In this document: one piece after another, positions 43,279 through 51,857 of the stretch | Layout: each line of letters begins with the position of its first letter | Numbering within the stretch: position 1 is the stretch's first letter | Origin: Bradyrhizobium sp. CCBAU 51627 | Lineage (GTDB): Bacteria; Pseudomonadota; Alphaproteobacteria; Rhizobiales; Xanthobacteraceae | Length of the DNA stretch: 64,000 nucleotides | Direction: 5' to 3' | NCBI RefSeq assembly: GCF_028128765.1 | Contig: NZ_LBJG01000026.1 | Span: 110,071-174,070 of the forward strand | The notes under the pieces: generated by a model | Seen by the model: only the letters and a program-made list of their open reading frames with translations | Told to the model about the DNA's origin: nothing | Databases searched by the model: none | Program-made: the position numbers and the translations under genes

Positions 43279-44673
43279 TTAACGGGCCGAGGTCAGTGGC
43301 TTCGGTAATTCCCCCAGATCCCAGAACAGCCCCGCCATGACCATCAAGGCCTCTTCAGTCAAGGGCAGCAGAATGTGCTCGTTGGGCGCATGCTGTGAGC
43401 AGCCGGGATAGGAGTGCGGGACCCAGATCGTCGGCAGGCCGAGAATCTCGGAAAACACGTCATTAGGCAGCGAGCCGCCGAAATTTGGCAGCACGGCCGG
43501 CGCCTTGCCGGTGGTCGCCCGCACTGAATCGGCCGCCCATTTGATCCAGGGGCTGTCGAAATCGGTGCGCGAGGCGGCAAAGCTCTGGGTTGCCCGCACC
43601 TCGACCATTGAAAAGCCCTTCGCAACCAGATGGGTCCTGATCACGTCGACCAGGCCGTCGACCTTGGTGCCGACCACGAAACGCAGTTGCAGCACGGCGT
43701 TGGCGTGGCCGGGAATGGCGTTGGCGGGCTTTTCGACATTGCCGGACGACATCGCCAAAACTTCCAGCGTATTCCAGGCATAGAGCCGCTCGGCCGCCGA
43801 CAGGCCGTCCTCGCCCCAGTTCTCGGCGAGCGCCGGCTCGTCCGCGGTCGGGACCACCTCCACGTCGGCGAGATAGCTGCGAATCTGGTTGGTGAGCCGC
43901 GGCGGCTTCAGCGCGTCGAGCTGAAGCCGGCCGTGCCCGTCGACCAGCGTGGAAATCGCATTGACCAGGATGGTCGCGGGGTTGGCGAGCACGCCGCCCC
44001 AATTGCCGGAATGGTGGCCGCCATCGCGCAAGTTTACGTCGAGATGAATGCGGATGCCGCCGCGGCAGCCCAGGAACAGCGTCGGCCGTTCCGCGGACAG
44101 CCGCGGCCCGTCGGAGGCCATGAACAGGTCCGCTTTGAGGGCGTCGCGATTGAGGTCGCAGACCTTGCCCAGATCAGGCGAGCCGATCTCCTCGCCCATC
44201 TCGACGATGAACTTGGCGTTGAAGCCGAGCTTGCCGCCGCGGGCCTCGCGCACCGCCCGGAGCGCAGCCATGTTGATGCTGTGCTGGCCCTTGTTGTCGG
44301 CGGTGCCGCGACCATAGAGGCGAAGACCCGCCGTCGTCGTGCGCCAGGGATCGCGGCCATCGCGCCACTCGCCATCCATGCCGTCGACGACGTCGCCATG
44401 GCCGTAGATCAAGACGGTTGGAGCCGAGTCGCTCTCGAGATGCTCTGCGAACAGGAACGGCGCCTTGCCGCTGGGGGATTCGACAAGCCGGCTCGTGAAG
44501 TCGAGCGCAGAAAAGGAGGGCATCATCTCCTGTTCCAGATAGGCCCGCAGCTCGGGTCCGCGTGACGGATTCTGGCTCTCGGTCCTGTAGGCGACGCGGC
44601 GGTCGAGCTCGGCGAGGAAGGCGCCGGATTTGAAGTCGTCCCGGGCGCGGGCGATGGCGTCGGCTCTGGTCAT
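43279..44673 (-). CDS. M20-family metallopeptidase
   Basis: A 464-residue zinc peptidase of the ArgE/DapE/CPG2 type. Metal ligands and catalytic residues are in VLIYGHGDVVDG (His, Asp), RGTADNKGQ (bridging Asp) and VEMGEEIGS (catalytic Glu pair); LGCRGGIRIHLDVNLRDGG and SGNWGGVLANPA lead into the dimerisation domain, and SQHAPNEHI holds the last His. It probably cleaves dipeptides or N-acyl amino acids in the cytoplasm. ATG 44671-44673 is preferred over TTG 44688. It lies 90 bp upstream of gltI on the same strand, suggesting a link to amino-acid use. Confidence 0.92.
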   Translation of the reverse strand: MTRADAIARARDDFKSGAFLAELDRRVAYRTESQNPSRGPELRAYLEQEMMPSFSALDFTSRLVESPSGKAPFLFAEHLESDSAPTVLIYGHGDVVDGMDGEWRDGRDPWRTTTAGLRLYGRGTADNKGQHSINMAALRAVREARGGKLGFNAKFIVEMGEEIGSPDLGKVCDLNRDALKADLFMASDGPRLSAERPTLFLGCRGGIRIHLDVNLRDGGHHSGNWGGVLANPATILVNAISTLVDGHGRLQLDALKPPRLTNQIRSYLADVEVVPTADEPALAENWGEDGLSAAERLYAWNTLEVLAMSSGNVEKPANAIPGHANAVLQLRFVVGTKVDGLVDVIRTHLVAKGFSMVEVRATQSFAASRTDFDSPWIKWAADSVRATTGKAPAVLPNFGGSLPNDVFSEILGLPTIWVPHSYPGCSQHAPNEHILLPLTEEALMVMAGLFWDLGELPKPLTSAR

Positions 44674-44751
44674 TGCTTTCGTTTTCAAGGTTTCGAGGCG
44701 GGTGACCCTAGCGGGCTACACTGGCGATCGAAAGTGGCGGGGACTTGGATA

Positions 44752-44847
44752 GTTCTTGCGATTTGGTTCTTGCTCTCTTGAGATTGCTTGCCAAGGCAAC
44801 AGCGCTGCTGATTTTGGCCTTGCCAATATCCAGACATATGCAAGAAC
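44752..44847. promoter_or_regulatory. GTTCTTGC repeats in divergent promoter
   Basis: GTTCTTGC occurs at 44752-44759 and 44766-44773 and inverted (GCAAGAAC) at 44840-44847; a TTGCC-AA-GGCAA palindrome lies at 44788-44799. All fall in the 240-bp AT-richer region between the divergent M20 peptidase and luciferase-like genes. No regulator is encoded adjacent, so the binding protein is unknown. Confidence 0.4.
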
Positions 44848-44913
44848 TTCGCCAAATTGGGGCACACGTCTAGCATTCGAAGAGCGCTCAGTACAGGGCG
44901 CCAGGGGACCAGC

Positions 44914-46293
44914 ATGGCCAAACAGATCAGGCTTAACGCCTTTGCGATGAATTGCGTCGCACACCAGTCACCGGGCTTGTGGACCCACCCGCGCGACCGC
45001 ACCGCCGAATATAACCGCCTGCCGTACTGGATCGATCTCGCCAAGACGCTCGAGCGCGGCCGTTTCGACGGGCTGTTCCTGGCCGACGTGCTCGGCGTTT
45101 ACGACGTCTATGGCAACAGCCCTGACGCAGCCTTGCGCAATGCAGCACAGACGCCGTCCAACGAGCCGCTACTGCTGCTCTCGGCGATGGCGGCGGTGAC
45201 GGAAAATTTGGGCTTCGGCGTCACCAGCAATCTCTCCTTCGAGCCGCCCTACCCGTTCGCGCGGCGGATGTCGACGCTCGACCATCTCACCGAGGGACGG
45301 ATCGGCTGGAACGTCGTCACCGGTTATCTCGACAGCGCCGCGCGCGGCGCCGGCAAGGACAAGCAGACCGGGCACGACGACCGCTACGACATCGCCGACG
45401 AATATATGGAAGTCGTCTACAAGCTCTGGGAAGGCAGCTGGGAGGACGACGCGGTGCTACGCGATCGCAAGCGCGGCATCTTCACCGATCCCAGCAAGGT
45501 TCATCGCATCAATCATGAGAGCGCGAACTACCGCATCAACAACACCATCCATCTCAGCGAACCGTCGCCGCAGCGCACGCCCGTGCTTTATCAAGCCGGC
45601 ACCTCGCCGCGTGGCCGGCTATTCGCGGCCAAGCATGCCGAATGCGTCTTCATGTCGGGGCCATCGGCCAAGATCATCGCGCCGCGCGTCTCCGCTATCC
45701 GCCAGGAAGCTGCCGCGCTCGGCCGCAACCCGGCCGAGATCCTGATGTTCAACATGATGACGATCATCCTCGGTAACACCGAGGCTGAAGCCGCGGCGAA
45801 ATACGCCGATTACCGCTCGCATATCAATCCGGAAGGCGCGCTGGCGCTGATGTCCGGATGGACCGGCATCGATTTCTCCGGCTACGAGCTCGACCAACAG
45901 GTCCGCCACGTCCAGAACGATGCCGGCCGCAGCGCACTCGACAACGTCACCCGCGGCGATCCCGACCGCGTCTGGACCGTGCGCGACGTCATCGAGCATG
46001 TCGGTATCGGCGGCGCCGGCCCGGTCGTGGTCGGCACGCCTGAGAGCGTCGCCGACAAGATCGAGGATTGGTTCGAGAAGACCGACGTCGACGGCCTCAA
46101 TGTCGCGTTTGCGATTTCACCCGGCGATTTCGAGGACATCGCCGACATGCTGGTGCCGGAGCTGACCAGGCGCGGGCGGTACAAGAGCGAATATGCGAAA
46201 GGCACGCTACGGGAGAAATTGTTCGGCAATGGGCGTGCGCGGTTGGATGCGCCGCACCCGGCGGCAGGACATCGGGTAGGGAAGAAAGGGTAA
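44914..46293 (+). CDS. LLM-class flavin-dependent monooxygenase (NtaA/SnaA/DszA type)
   Basis: A 459-residue FMNH2-dependent monooxygenase of the same branch as the protein at 25072-26439, but clearly diverged. Signatures are DGLFLADVLGVYDVYG, TSNLSFEPPYPFARRMSTLDH, EGRIGWNVVTGYLDSAARG, and PVLYQAGTSPRGRLFAAKHAE for FMN binding; VVGTPESVADKIEDW follows near residue 375. ATG 44914 is chosen for AGGGGA 8 nt upstream. It is divergent from the M20 peptidase. Substrate unknown; no flavin reductase adjacent. Confidence 0.92.
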   Translation: MAKQIRLNAFAMNCVAHQSPGLWTHPRDRTAEYNRLPYWIDLAKTLERGRFDGLFLADVLGVYDVYGNSPDAALRNAAQTPSNEPLLLLSAMAAVTENLGFGVTSNLSFEPPYPFARRMSTLDHLTEGRIGWNVVTGYLDSAARGAGKDKQTGHDDRYDIADEYMEVVYKLWEGSWEDDAVLRDRKRGIFTDPSKVHRINHESANYRINNTIHLSEPSPQRTPVLYQAGTSPRGRLFAAKHAECVFMSGPSAKIIAPRVSAIRQEAAALGRNPAEILMFNMMTIILGNTEAEAAAKYADYRSHINPEGALALMSGWTGIDFSGYELDQQVRHVQNDAGRSALDNVTRGDPDRVWTVRDVIEHVGIGGAGPVVVGTPESVADKIEDWFEKTDVDGLNVAFAISPGDFEDIADMLVPELTRRGRYKSEYAKGTLREKLFGNGRARLDAPHPAAGHRVGKKG

Positions 46294-46303
46294 GCTCCCT
46301 CCC

Positions 46304-46390
46304 CGTCATTGCGAGCGAAGCGAAGCAATCCAGAATCTCTCCGCGGAGACAGCCTGGATTGCTTCGTCGCAAGTGCTCCTCGCAATGACG
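46304..46390. repeat. triple-nested intergenic palindrome
   Basis: Three perfect nested inverted repeats: outer 46304-46315 with 46379-46390 (12 bp), middle 46322-46333 with 46354-46365 (12 bp), and a central 12-nt palindrome TCTCCGCGGAGA at 46338-46349. A related, more degenerate copy is at 48842-48915. It lies between convergent genes. Confidence 0.85.
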
Positions 46391-46406
46391 CCGGTGGCGA
46401 TATGCC

Positions 46407-48068
46407 CTACACCTTTTCGTCCACCATCACCTCGATCAGCTTCGTCCCCGGCCGATTGAATGCCGACGCCAGGGTCGCGTTCAGTTCGCGCGAATCGCTG
46501 ATCTTGATCGCTTCACATCCCAGCGCCTTGGCGACGCCAGCAAAATCAACTGGCGGATCGACAAAATCCATGCCGACATAATTGTCGTCGCCATGGAACG
46601 CGAGCAGCCGTTGTTTGATGATGCGGTAGCCGCCGTTGTTGGCGATGACGACGTTGAGCGGCAGCTTGTGATGCGCAGCGGTCCACAACGACTGGATCGA
46701 ATACATCGCGCTGCCGTCGCCCGAGAAGCAGACGACGGGACGATCCGGATTGGCGATGCTGGCGCCGACCGAGGCCGGCAGGCCCCAGCCGATGCCGCCG
46801 GACGCGAGGCCGTGATAGCCGTAGCGGTCGCGATGCGGACGCAGCGCCGAAATCTGGCGGCTGGAGGTGAGGCCCTCGTCGACGAGGATGGCGTTTTCAG
46901 GCATCGCCTCGACCATCTGCAGCACCAGAAAATCCGGATCGATCGGCGAGCGGCCGGCGCTCCTGCCGATCTGCTCGACCAGAGCGGCGCGCCGCGCAGT
47001 CCAGTTCCTCGCCGCGAGCTCGGCGAGCCGCTGCTTGGCGCGGCTTGCGAGTGTTGCTCCGCCCATCTCCTTCAGCACCGGGATCAGTGCGCGCAGCGTC
47101 TCCTTCACATCCGCCTTCAGCGCGATCTCGGCCCCGTAGTTCTTGGCGATCTCCCAATCGACCAGGCCGACCTGCACGATGCCGAGTCCGTCCGGCAGCG
47201 CATCGACCTCGCTATGGACCGACATTCGCAGAGGATCGCCGCCCAGCGCAATCAGGAGGTCGTAAGGCGCGAGCGTGTCGCGCGCGACTTTCTGCACGCG
47301 TGCCAGTGTGCCGACGAAACTCGGGCTCTCCGAGAGGAAGTGTGCGCCATAGGGCGTCGAGGACTGGTAGGCGGCAGCGCCAAGCAACTCGGCGAGCTCG
47401 GCGGCCTCCTTCAGCGCGTCGCTCTTGACCACCTCGTCCATGGTGACGATCACGGGACGTTCGGCCTTGAGCAGGCGCGCGGCGAGCGCCCTGAGCGCCT
47501 CATCGGATGGCCTTGCGCGCGCATCGATGCGGGTCGAGCGGCCGAGATCGATGCCGGCTTCGCTGTTGAGGATGTCGCCCGGCAGCGAGATGAACACCGG
47601 GCCGGTCGGCGGCGTCATCGCGACCTTGGCGGCGCGACGGACGATGCGCGGCAAATCCTCCAGCCGCGTCACCTCGACCGCCCATTTCACCAGCGGCTCG
47701 GCCATGCGCACCAGGGGGCCATAGAGCACCGGCTCCATCAAACCGTGGCCCTGCTCCTGCTGGCCGGCGGTGAGGATCATGGGCGTGCCCGTGAACTGGG
47801 CGTTGTAGAGCGAGCCCATCGCGTTGCCGAGGCCGGGCGCCACATGGACGTTGCAGGCGACGAGCTTTCCGGAGGCTCGGCTGTAGCCGTCGGCGATCGC
47901 GACCACCAGGCTCTCCTGCATCGCCATCACATAGGTCAGATCAGGGTGGTCCTTCAGAGCATGCATGATCGGCAGCTCGGTGGTCCCGGGGTTGCCGAAC
48001 AGATGCGTGATGCCCTCGTCCTTGAGCAGCGCGAGAAAGGCGGAGCGGCCGGTGATCTTGTTCTTCAT
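46407..48068 (-). CDS. mdlC: benzoylformate decarboxylase-like ThDP enzyme
   Basis: A 553-residue ThDP enzyme of the acetolactate synthase / benzoylformate decarboxylase group. FGNPGTTELPIMHAL near residue 24 and the ThDP-activating Glu (MQESLVVAIADG, E52) are in the first domain; CNVHVAPGLGNAMGSL has a His (H75) where benzoylformate decarboxylase has its active-site His. The pyrophosphate motif is GDGSAMYSIQ through VVIANNGGY. The decarboxylase Ser is Thr here (GNPGTT), so substrate may differ; the symbol is tentative. Start ATG 48066-48068 with a strong GGAGGA. Confidence 0.82.
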   Translation of the reverse strand: MKNKITGRSAFLALLKDEGITHLFGNPGTTELPIMHALKDHPDLTYVMAMQESLVVAIADGYSRASGKLVACNVHVAPGLGNAMGSLYNAQFTGTPMILTAGQQEQGHGLMEPVLYGPLVRMAEPLVKWAVEVTRLEDLPRIVRRAAKVAMTPPTGPVFISLPGDILNSEAGIDLGRSTRIDARARPSDEALRALAARLLKAERPVIVTMDEVVKSDALKEAAELAELLGAAAYQSSTPYGAHFLSESPSFVGTLARVQKVARDTLAPYDLLIALGGDPLRMSVHSEVDALPDGLGIVQVGLVDWEIAKNYGAEIALKADVKETLRALIPVLKEMGGATLASRAKQRLAELAARNWTARRAALVEQIGRSAGRSPIDPDFLVLQMVEAMPENAILVDEGLTSSRQISALRPHRDRYGYHGLASGGIGWGLPASVGASIANPDRPVVCFSGDGSAMYSIQSLWTAAHHKLPLNVVIANNGGYRIIKQRLLAFHGDDNYVGMDFVDPPVDFAGVAKALGCEAIKISDSRELNATLASAFNRPGTKLIEVMVDEKV

Positions 48069-48177
48069 GTTTCCTCCAGGAGCGGACGTTGCCGCAAGGA
48101 CGGAAACATGATGGCCGAAGTCTTGTAAGGTGCGCAAGGAAGCGCGGTCATGGCTGCCTTGCGCGCGGTGGTCTCGT

Positions 48178-48224
48178 GTCCCGGACGCGGCGCAACGTGC
48201 AACGTTGCGCCGCAGAGCCGGGAC
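48178..48224. repeat. 47-nt palindromic intergenic repeat, copy 2 (inverted)
   Basis: Bounded by GTCCCGG and CCGGGAC, with a perfect 12-bp inner stem (48187-48198 with 48202-48213, loop GCA). Its reverse complement aligns with the copies at 1149-1195 and 48254-48300, so this copy is in the opposite orientation to both. Confidence 0.85.
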
Positions 48225-48253
48225 CTATCGTGCATCGACACCGCCGTTGATGG

Positions 48254-48300
48254 GCCCCGGCTCAGCGGCGCATCACTTCGTGCTGCACCGCGTCCGGGGC
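48254..48300. repeat. 47-nt palindromic intergenic repeat, copy 3
   Basis: Bounded by GCCCCGG (48254-48260) and CCGGGGC (48294-48300). The end bases are changed in both arms together, so pairing is kept. It lies 29 nt after copy 2, in the same orientation as copy 1. Confidence 0.8.
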
Positions 48301-48324
48301 ATGAGAGCAGCGCCCGCAACGAAA

Positions 48325-48828
48325 CTACATCTCCTCGCGCCCGAGCTCGAACGGGTCCTCGCCGCCAGCGCGCCTCTTCTTTTTCGAACGCTGCCAGACC
48401 ACGCCGGGAAAGCCCTTCAGCGGCACCAGCGGCGCGCCGGTATAGGCCCATTCCTGCAGCTCCTCGATCGCGATGTGATAGAGCGGCTGGCGACCGGTTC
48501 GCTCCTTGAAAAGGGCACGCGGGATGTTGACCATATGCGGGCCGCGCGGTCGTTCATAGGTGATCGGCGTACCGCAATGCGAACAGAAGCTGCGCGCGGT
48601 CTTGGTCGCCTTGTCCTCGTAGCGGGTCAGCGCGGTCTTGCCCGATGTGATTCGGAAGCGCTTCTTCCAGCTGCCGACATAGGTCGCATAGGCCGCGCCA
48701 TGGGCACGGCGGCTGGCGGCCGAGTGGTCGTGCCAGGCCCAGCGCGCAGGAACGTCGATCTCGAAGGAAACCTTGCCGCAGAGGCACTGGCCAGTTGCGA
48801 TTCCTGCGGCGACTGCGGCTTTAGCCAT
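48325..48828 (-). CDS. GFA-family protein with altered zinc cluster
   Basis: A 167-residue beta-tent protein of the Gfa (glutathione-dependent formaldehyde-activating) family. The first Cys motif CLCGKVSFEIDVP and the last, SFCSHCGTPITYE, are present. The usual second motif CHCxxCRRxxGA reads HDHSAASRRAHGA, so its three Cys are His, His and Ser. The C-terminal extension is Lys/Arg-rich then acidic. It lies upstream of the ThDP enzyme gene on the same strand, with two 47-nt repeats in between. Enzymatic activity is uncertain. Confidence 0.83.
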   Translation of the reverse strand: MAKAAVAAGIATGQCLCGKVSFEIDVPARWAWHDHSAASRRAHGAAYATYVGSWKKRFRITSGKTALTRYEDKATKTARSFCSHCGTPITYERPRGPHMVNIPRALFKERTGRQPLYHIAIEELQEWAYTGAPLVPLKGFPGVVWQRSKKKRRAGGEDPFELGREEM

Positions 48829-48841
48829 CGTCTCTCTCCGT

Positions 48842-48915
48842 CGTCATAGCGAGCGCAGCGAAGCAATCCAGCCTTGTTCCGCGGAGCGATGCGAAGCATC
48901 GAGCCCGGAATGACG
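48842..48915. repeat. dispersed intergenic palindrome, GCGAAGCAATCC type
   Basis: Begins CGTCATAGCGAG and shares GCGAAGCAATCCAG and CCGCGGAG with the element at 46304-46390; ends ATGACG at 48910-48915. It lies between the GFA gene and the old yellow enzyme gene, both on the minus strand. Confidence 0.65.
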
Positions 48916-48926
48916 GAGGAGAATGC

Positions 48927-50054
48927 TCAGGCCGGCGTCAGCTCGTCATAACCAGGATAATCCGTATACCCTTTCTCCTCGCCGCCATAGAACGTCGCGC
49001 GGTTGTACGGCGTGATCGGGTAGCCGTGCTCGAGGCGCCGCGGCAGATCCGGGTTGGAGATGAAGATACGGCCGAAGGCGACGATGTCGGCGTGGCCCTC
49101 GGCGATCGCGGCGTTGGCAGTCTCACCGGTAAACCCGCCGGCGGTCATCAGCACGCCGCTGTAGTGCGGGCGGAACAGCACCATGGCGGACGGCACGTTC
49201 TCCCAGTGGACATCGGCACGGCCGGCGCCGCTGGAGCGCGGTTCGATCAAGTGCAAATAGGCAAGACCGAACTTGTCGAGCGCTTTCACCACGTGGGTGT
49301 AGAGCGGCATCGGATCGGGCTCGGCGGAATCATTGGCGATGCCGTGTGGCGATAGCCGCACGCCGACACGGTTCGCACCCCAGACGTCGATTGCGGCCTG
49401 GGTCACTTCGAGCAGCAGGCGCGTGCGGTTCTCGATCGAGCCGCCATATTGATCGGTCCGCTGGTTGCTGCGCGACTGCAGGAATTGCTCGAGCAGATAG
49501 CCGTTGGCGCCGTGGATCTCGACGCCGTCGAAACCGGCGGCGAGCGCGTTCTTCGCGGCCTGCCTGAAGGCTTCGACAATGCCCTTGACCTCATCGGTCT
49601 CCAGCGCGCGCGGGGTCTCGTAGTCGGCGAGCTTGCCGTCCGCCGTCATCGCCTTCATGCCTTCTGACCGGATCGGGATCGCCGACGCCGAGACCGGCAG
49701 TGCACCGCCGTGGAAGGAGGAATGCGAGACACGGCCGACATGCCAGAGCTGAAGGAAGATGATGCCGCCCTTGGCGTGCACGGCATCCACCACCTTGCGC
49801 CAGCCGGAAATCTGCGCCTCCGAATAGATGCCGGGCGTTGCCGGGTTGCCGCGGCCCTGCGAGAGCACAGGCGAAGCTTCGGCGATGATCAGGCCACCTT
49901 TGGTCGCGCGCTGGCCGTAATATTCGGCATTGAGCGGACGCGGGGCGAAGCTGTCGCGCTCGGCGCGCATGCGCGTCAGCGGCGCCATCGCGACACGATG
50001 CGCGAGCTTGTACGGACCGACCTGCAACGGTCTAAACAACGCCGGAAATTTCAT
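48927..50054 (-). CDS. nemA: old yellow enzyme-type NADH:flavin oxidoreductase
   Basis: A 375-residue FMN alkene reductase of the old yellow enzyme family, which reduces activated C=C bonds and nitro esters with NAD(P)H. It shows HRVAMAPLTRMRAE, QLWHVGRVSH near residue 100, and GVEIHGANGYLLEQFLQS with the substrate-binding His-x-x-Asn; NQRTDQYGGSIENRTRLLLE and ADIVAFGRIFISNPDLP bind FMN. The start is ATG 50052-50054; upstream frame is inside the neighbouring gene. It is 119 bp after the aldehyde dehydrogenase gene on the same strand, across a hairpin. Confidence 0.93.
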   Translation of the reverse strand: MKFPALFRPLQVGPYKLAHRVAMAPLTRMRAERDSFAPRPLNAEYYGQRATKGGLIIAEASPVLSQGRGNPATPGIYSEAQISGWRKVVDAVHAKGGIIFLQLWHVGRVSHSSFHGGALPVSASAIPIRSEGMKAMTADGKLADYETPRALETDEVKGIVEAFRQAAKNALAAGFDGVEIHGANGYLLEQFLQSRSNQRTDQYGGSIENRTRLLLEVTQAAIDVWGANRVGVRLSPHGIANDSAEPDPMPLYTHVVKALDKFGLAYLHLIEPRSSGAGRADVHWENVPSAMVLFRPHYSGVLMTAGGFTGETANAAIAEGHADIVAFGRIFISNPDLPRRLEHGYPITPYNRATFYGGEEKGYTDYPGYDELTPA

Positions 50055-50097
50055 GTGGGCCCCGAATGATGATGGAAGGATGGGAAGCATATAGCGA

Positions 50098-50126
50098 GGG
50101 GCGGCACCCGGAAAAGGTGCCGCCCC
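50098..50126. terminator. 11-bp hairpin after aldehyde dehydrogenase gene
   Basis: GGGGCGGCACC (50098-50108) pairs perfectly with GGTGCCGCCCC (50116-50126) over a 7-nt loop. It lies 47 bp after the aldehyde dehydrogenase stop and 43 bp before the old yellow enzyme start. No T tract is present, so it may be a partial terminator or an mRNA-stabilising structure. Confidence 0.6.
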
Positions 50127-50173
50127 GCAAAAGCAGATATTCTCTCCCGTGGAATGCAGCGAGAGAACGGGCC

Positions 50174-51670
50174 TTACGCCGTCTTGATCCAGACGGCCTT
50201 CACGTTGAGATATTCCTCGACATGCTGCTTGCCGGACTCGCGGCCATAGCCGCTCATCTTGTAGCCGCCGAACGGCACGGCCGGGTCCATGGCCTGGTAG
50301 CAATTGACCCACACCGAGCCGGCGCGCAAGCGCTTTGCAACCGCGTGGGCCTTGGTGACGTCACGTGTCCACAGGCCCGAGCCGAGGCCGAACGTGGTGT
50401 TGTTGGCCCGCTTGACCAGCTCGTCCATGTCCTTGAACGCGATGGCGGAGATGACGGGACCGAAGATCTCCTCCTGCGCGATGCGCATGTTGTCCTGGAC
50501 ACCCGCAAACACCGTCGGCGAGACGAAGAAGCCTTTAGACAGCGCGCCCTCGGTGACGCGGCCGCCGCCGGCGAGCGCGCGCGCACCTTCCTTCTGGCCG
50601 ATGTCGAGATAGCCGGTGACGCGGGCGAGCTGCTGCTCGGAGACCAGCGGGCCGATCTGCACATTCGGATCGAGGCCGTTGCCGACCTGCAGCTTCTTGC
50701 CGAACTCGGCGACCCTGCCGACGAATTCGTCGTAGATCGCCTGCTCGACGAACAGGCGTGTGCCGGCGCTGCAGATCTGGCCGGAATTGGCGAACACCGC
50801 CATCGCCGCGCCCGGCACGGCGGCATCGAGATCAGCGTCCGCGAACACGATGTCCGGCGACTTGCCGCCGAGCTCGAGCGAGACGCGCTTGAGGTTACCC
50901 GCCGAGGCACGGATAATCGACTGCCCCGTGACATGCGAGCCGGTGAAGGCGACCTTGTCGACGTCAGGATGCGAGGCCAGCGCGGCGCCCGCGGTCTCGC
51001 CATACCCGGGCACGACATTGACGACACCGGGCGGGATGCCGGCTTCCATCGCCAGCTCGGCGATCCGCAGTGAGGTCAGCGGCGCCTCTTCGGCCGGTTT
51101 GAGCACCACGGTGCAGCCGGTCGCGATGGCCGGGCCGATCTTCCAGATCGTTGCGGTGAGCGGACCGTTCCAGGGAATGATGGCCCCGACGACGCCGATC
51201 GGCTCTTTCAGCGTGTAGGAGAAGATTTCGCCAGGCAGCGAGTTCTCGATGGTCTCGCCGTGGATCGCGGTGGTCTGCCCGGCGTAGTAGCGCAGCATGC
51301 CGACGGCGCGCAGGCGATAGGCGCGGGTGCGGCTAAGCGGCGCGCCCATGTCGAGCGTATCGAGCTGGGACAATTCATCGAAATTCTTCTCGACGAGGTC
51401 GGCGAGCCTCAAGAGCAGGTTCTGCCGCTCGAACGGCTTGACCTTGCTCCACGGACCTTCAAAGGCGCGGCGGGCAGCGGCAACGGCGCGATCGATGTCT
51501 TCCTTGTCGCCCTCGGCAACGGTCGCGAGCAGCTCGCCGGTCGCGGGATTGTGGGACTCGAAGCGCTTGCCGGAAGCGGCATCGACCCACTTCCCGTCGA
51601 TCAGCATCTGCTTGTAGGACCCGTTGGCGAACGGATGGCGCGTGATCGGAATAGCCTGCGACACAGCCAT
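50174..51670 (-). CDS. aldehyde dehydrogenase family protein
   Basis: A 498-residue NAD(P)-dependent aldehyde dehydrogenase. Catalytic C300 is in NSGQICSAGTR, the general base E266 in LELGGKSPD, the oxyanion N168 in IIPWNGPL, and K191 in VVLKPAEE. The C-terminal AVPFGGYKMSGYGRESG is typical of betaine/phenylacetaldehyde-type enzymes, but the aldehyde is unknown. It starts at ATG 51668-51670 and is divergent from an SDR gene across 187 bp. The old yellow enzyme follows on the same strand, so the two reductive/oxidative steps may be linked. Confidence 0.94.
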   Translation of the reverse strand: MAVSQAIPITRHPFANGSYKQMLIDGKWVDAASGKRFESHNPATGELLATVAEGDKEDIDRAVAAARRAFEGPWSKVKPFERQNLLLRLADLVEKNFDELSQLDTLDMGAPLSRTRAYRLRAVGMLRYYAGQTTAIHGETIENSLPGEIFSYTLKEPIGVVGAIIPWNGPLTATIWKIGPAIATGCTVVLKPAEEAPLTSLRIAELAMEAGIPPGVVNVVPGYGETAGAALASHPDVDKVAFTGSHVTGQSIIRASAGNLKRVSLELGGKSPDIVFADADLDAAVPGAAMAVFANSGQICSAGTRLFVEQAIYDEFVGRVAEFGKKLQVGNGLDPNVQIGPLVSEQQLARVTGYLDIGQKEGARALAGGGRVTEGALSKGFFVSPTVFAGVQDNMRIAQEEIFGPVISAIAFKDMDELVKRANNTTFGLGSGLWTRDVTKAHAVAKRLRAGSVWVNCYQAMDPAVPFGGYKMSGYGRESGKQHVEEYLNVKAVWIKTA

Positions 51671-51857
51671 GTCTGCACTCCCTAGGTTAATGATTTGATT
51701 GGGCTCGATCTGGGCGGGATCGTTAATTCGAACAGAATACAGCGACGCCGGAAAAGCGTAAAGTCGGATTGGAACGAAGCCCTGCCATGCCGACTTGTGC
51801 GGCGTCGCGCGAACGCCATGTTATGGCTCCAACAAGAGCAAGTTCCGGAGAACAGCC

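Noticed and set aside
46593..48128. Long plus-strand open frame (511 codons) opposite the ThDP enzyme gene
   Set aside because: It is antisense to a protein with complete ThDP motifs, and its own translation shows no family pattern.
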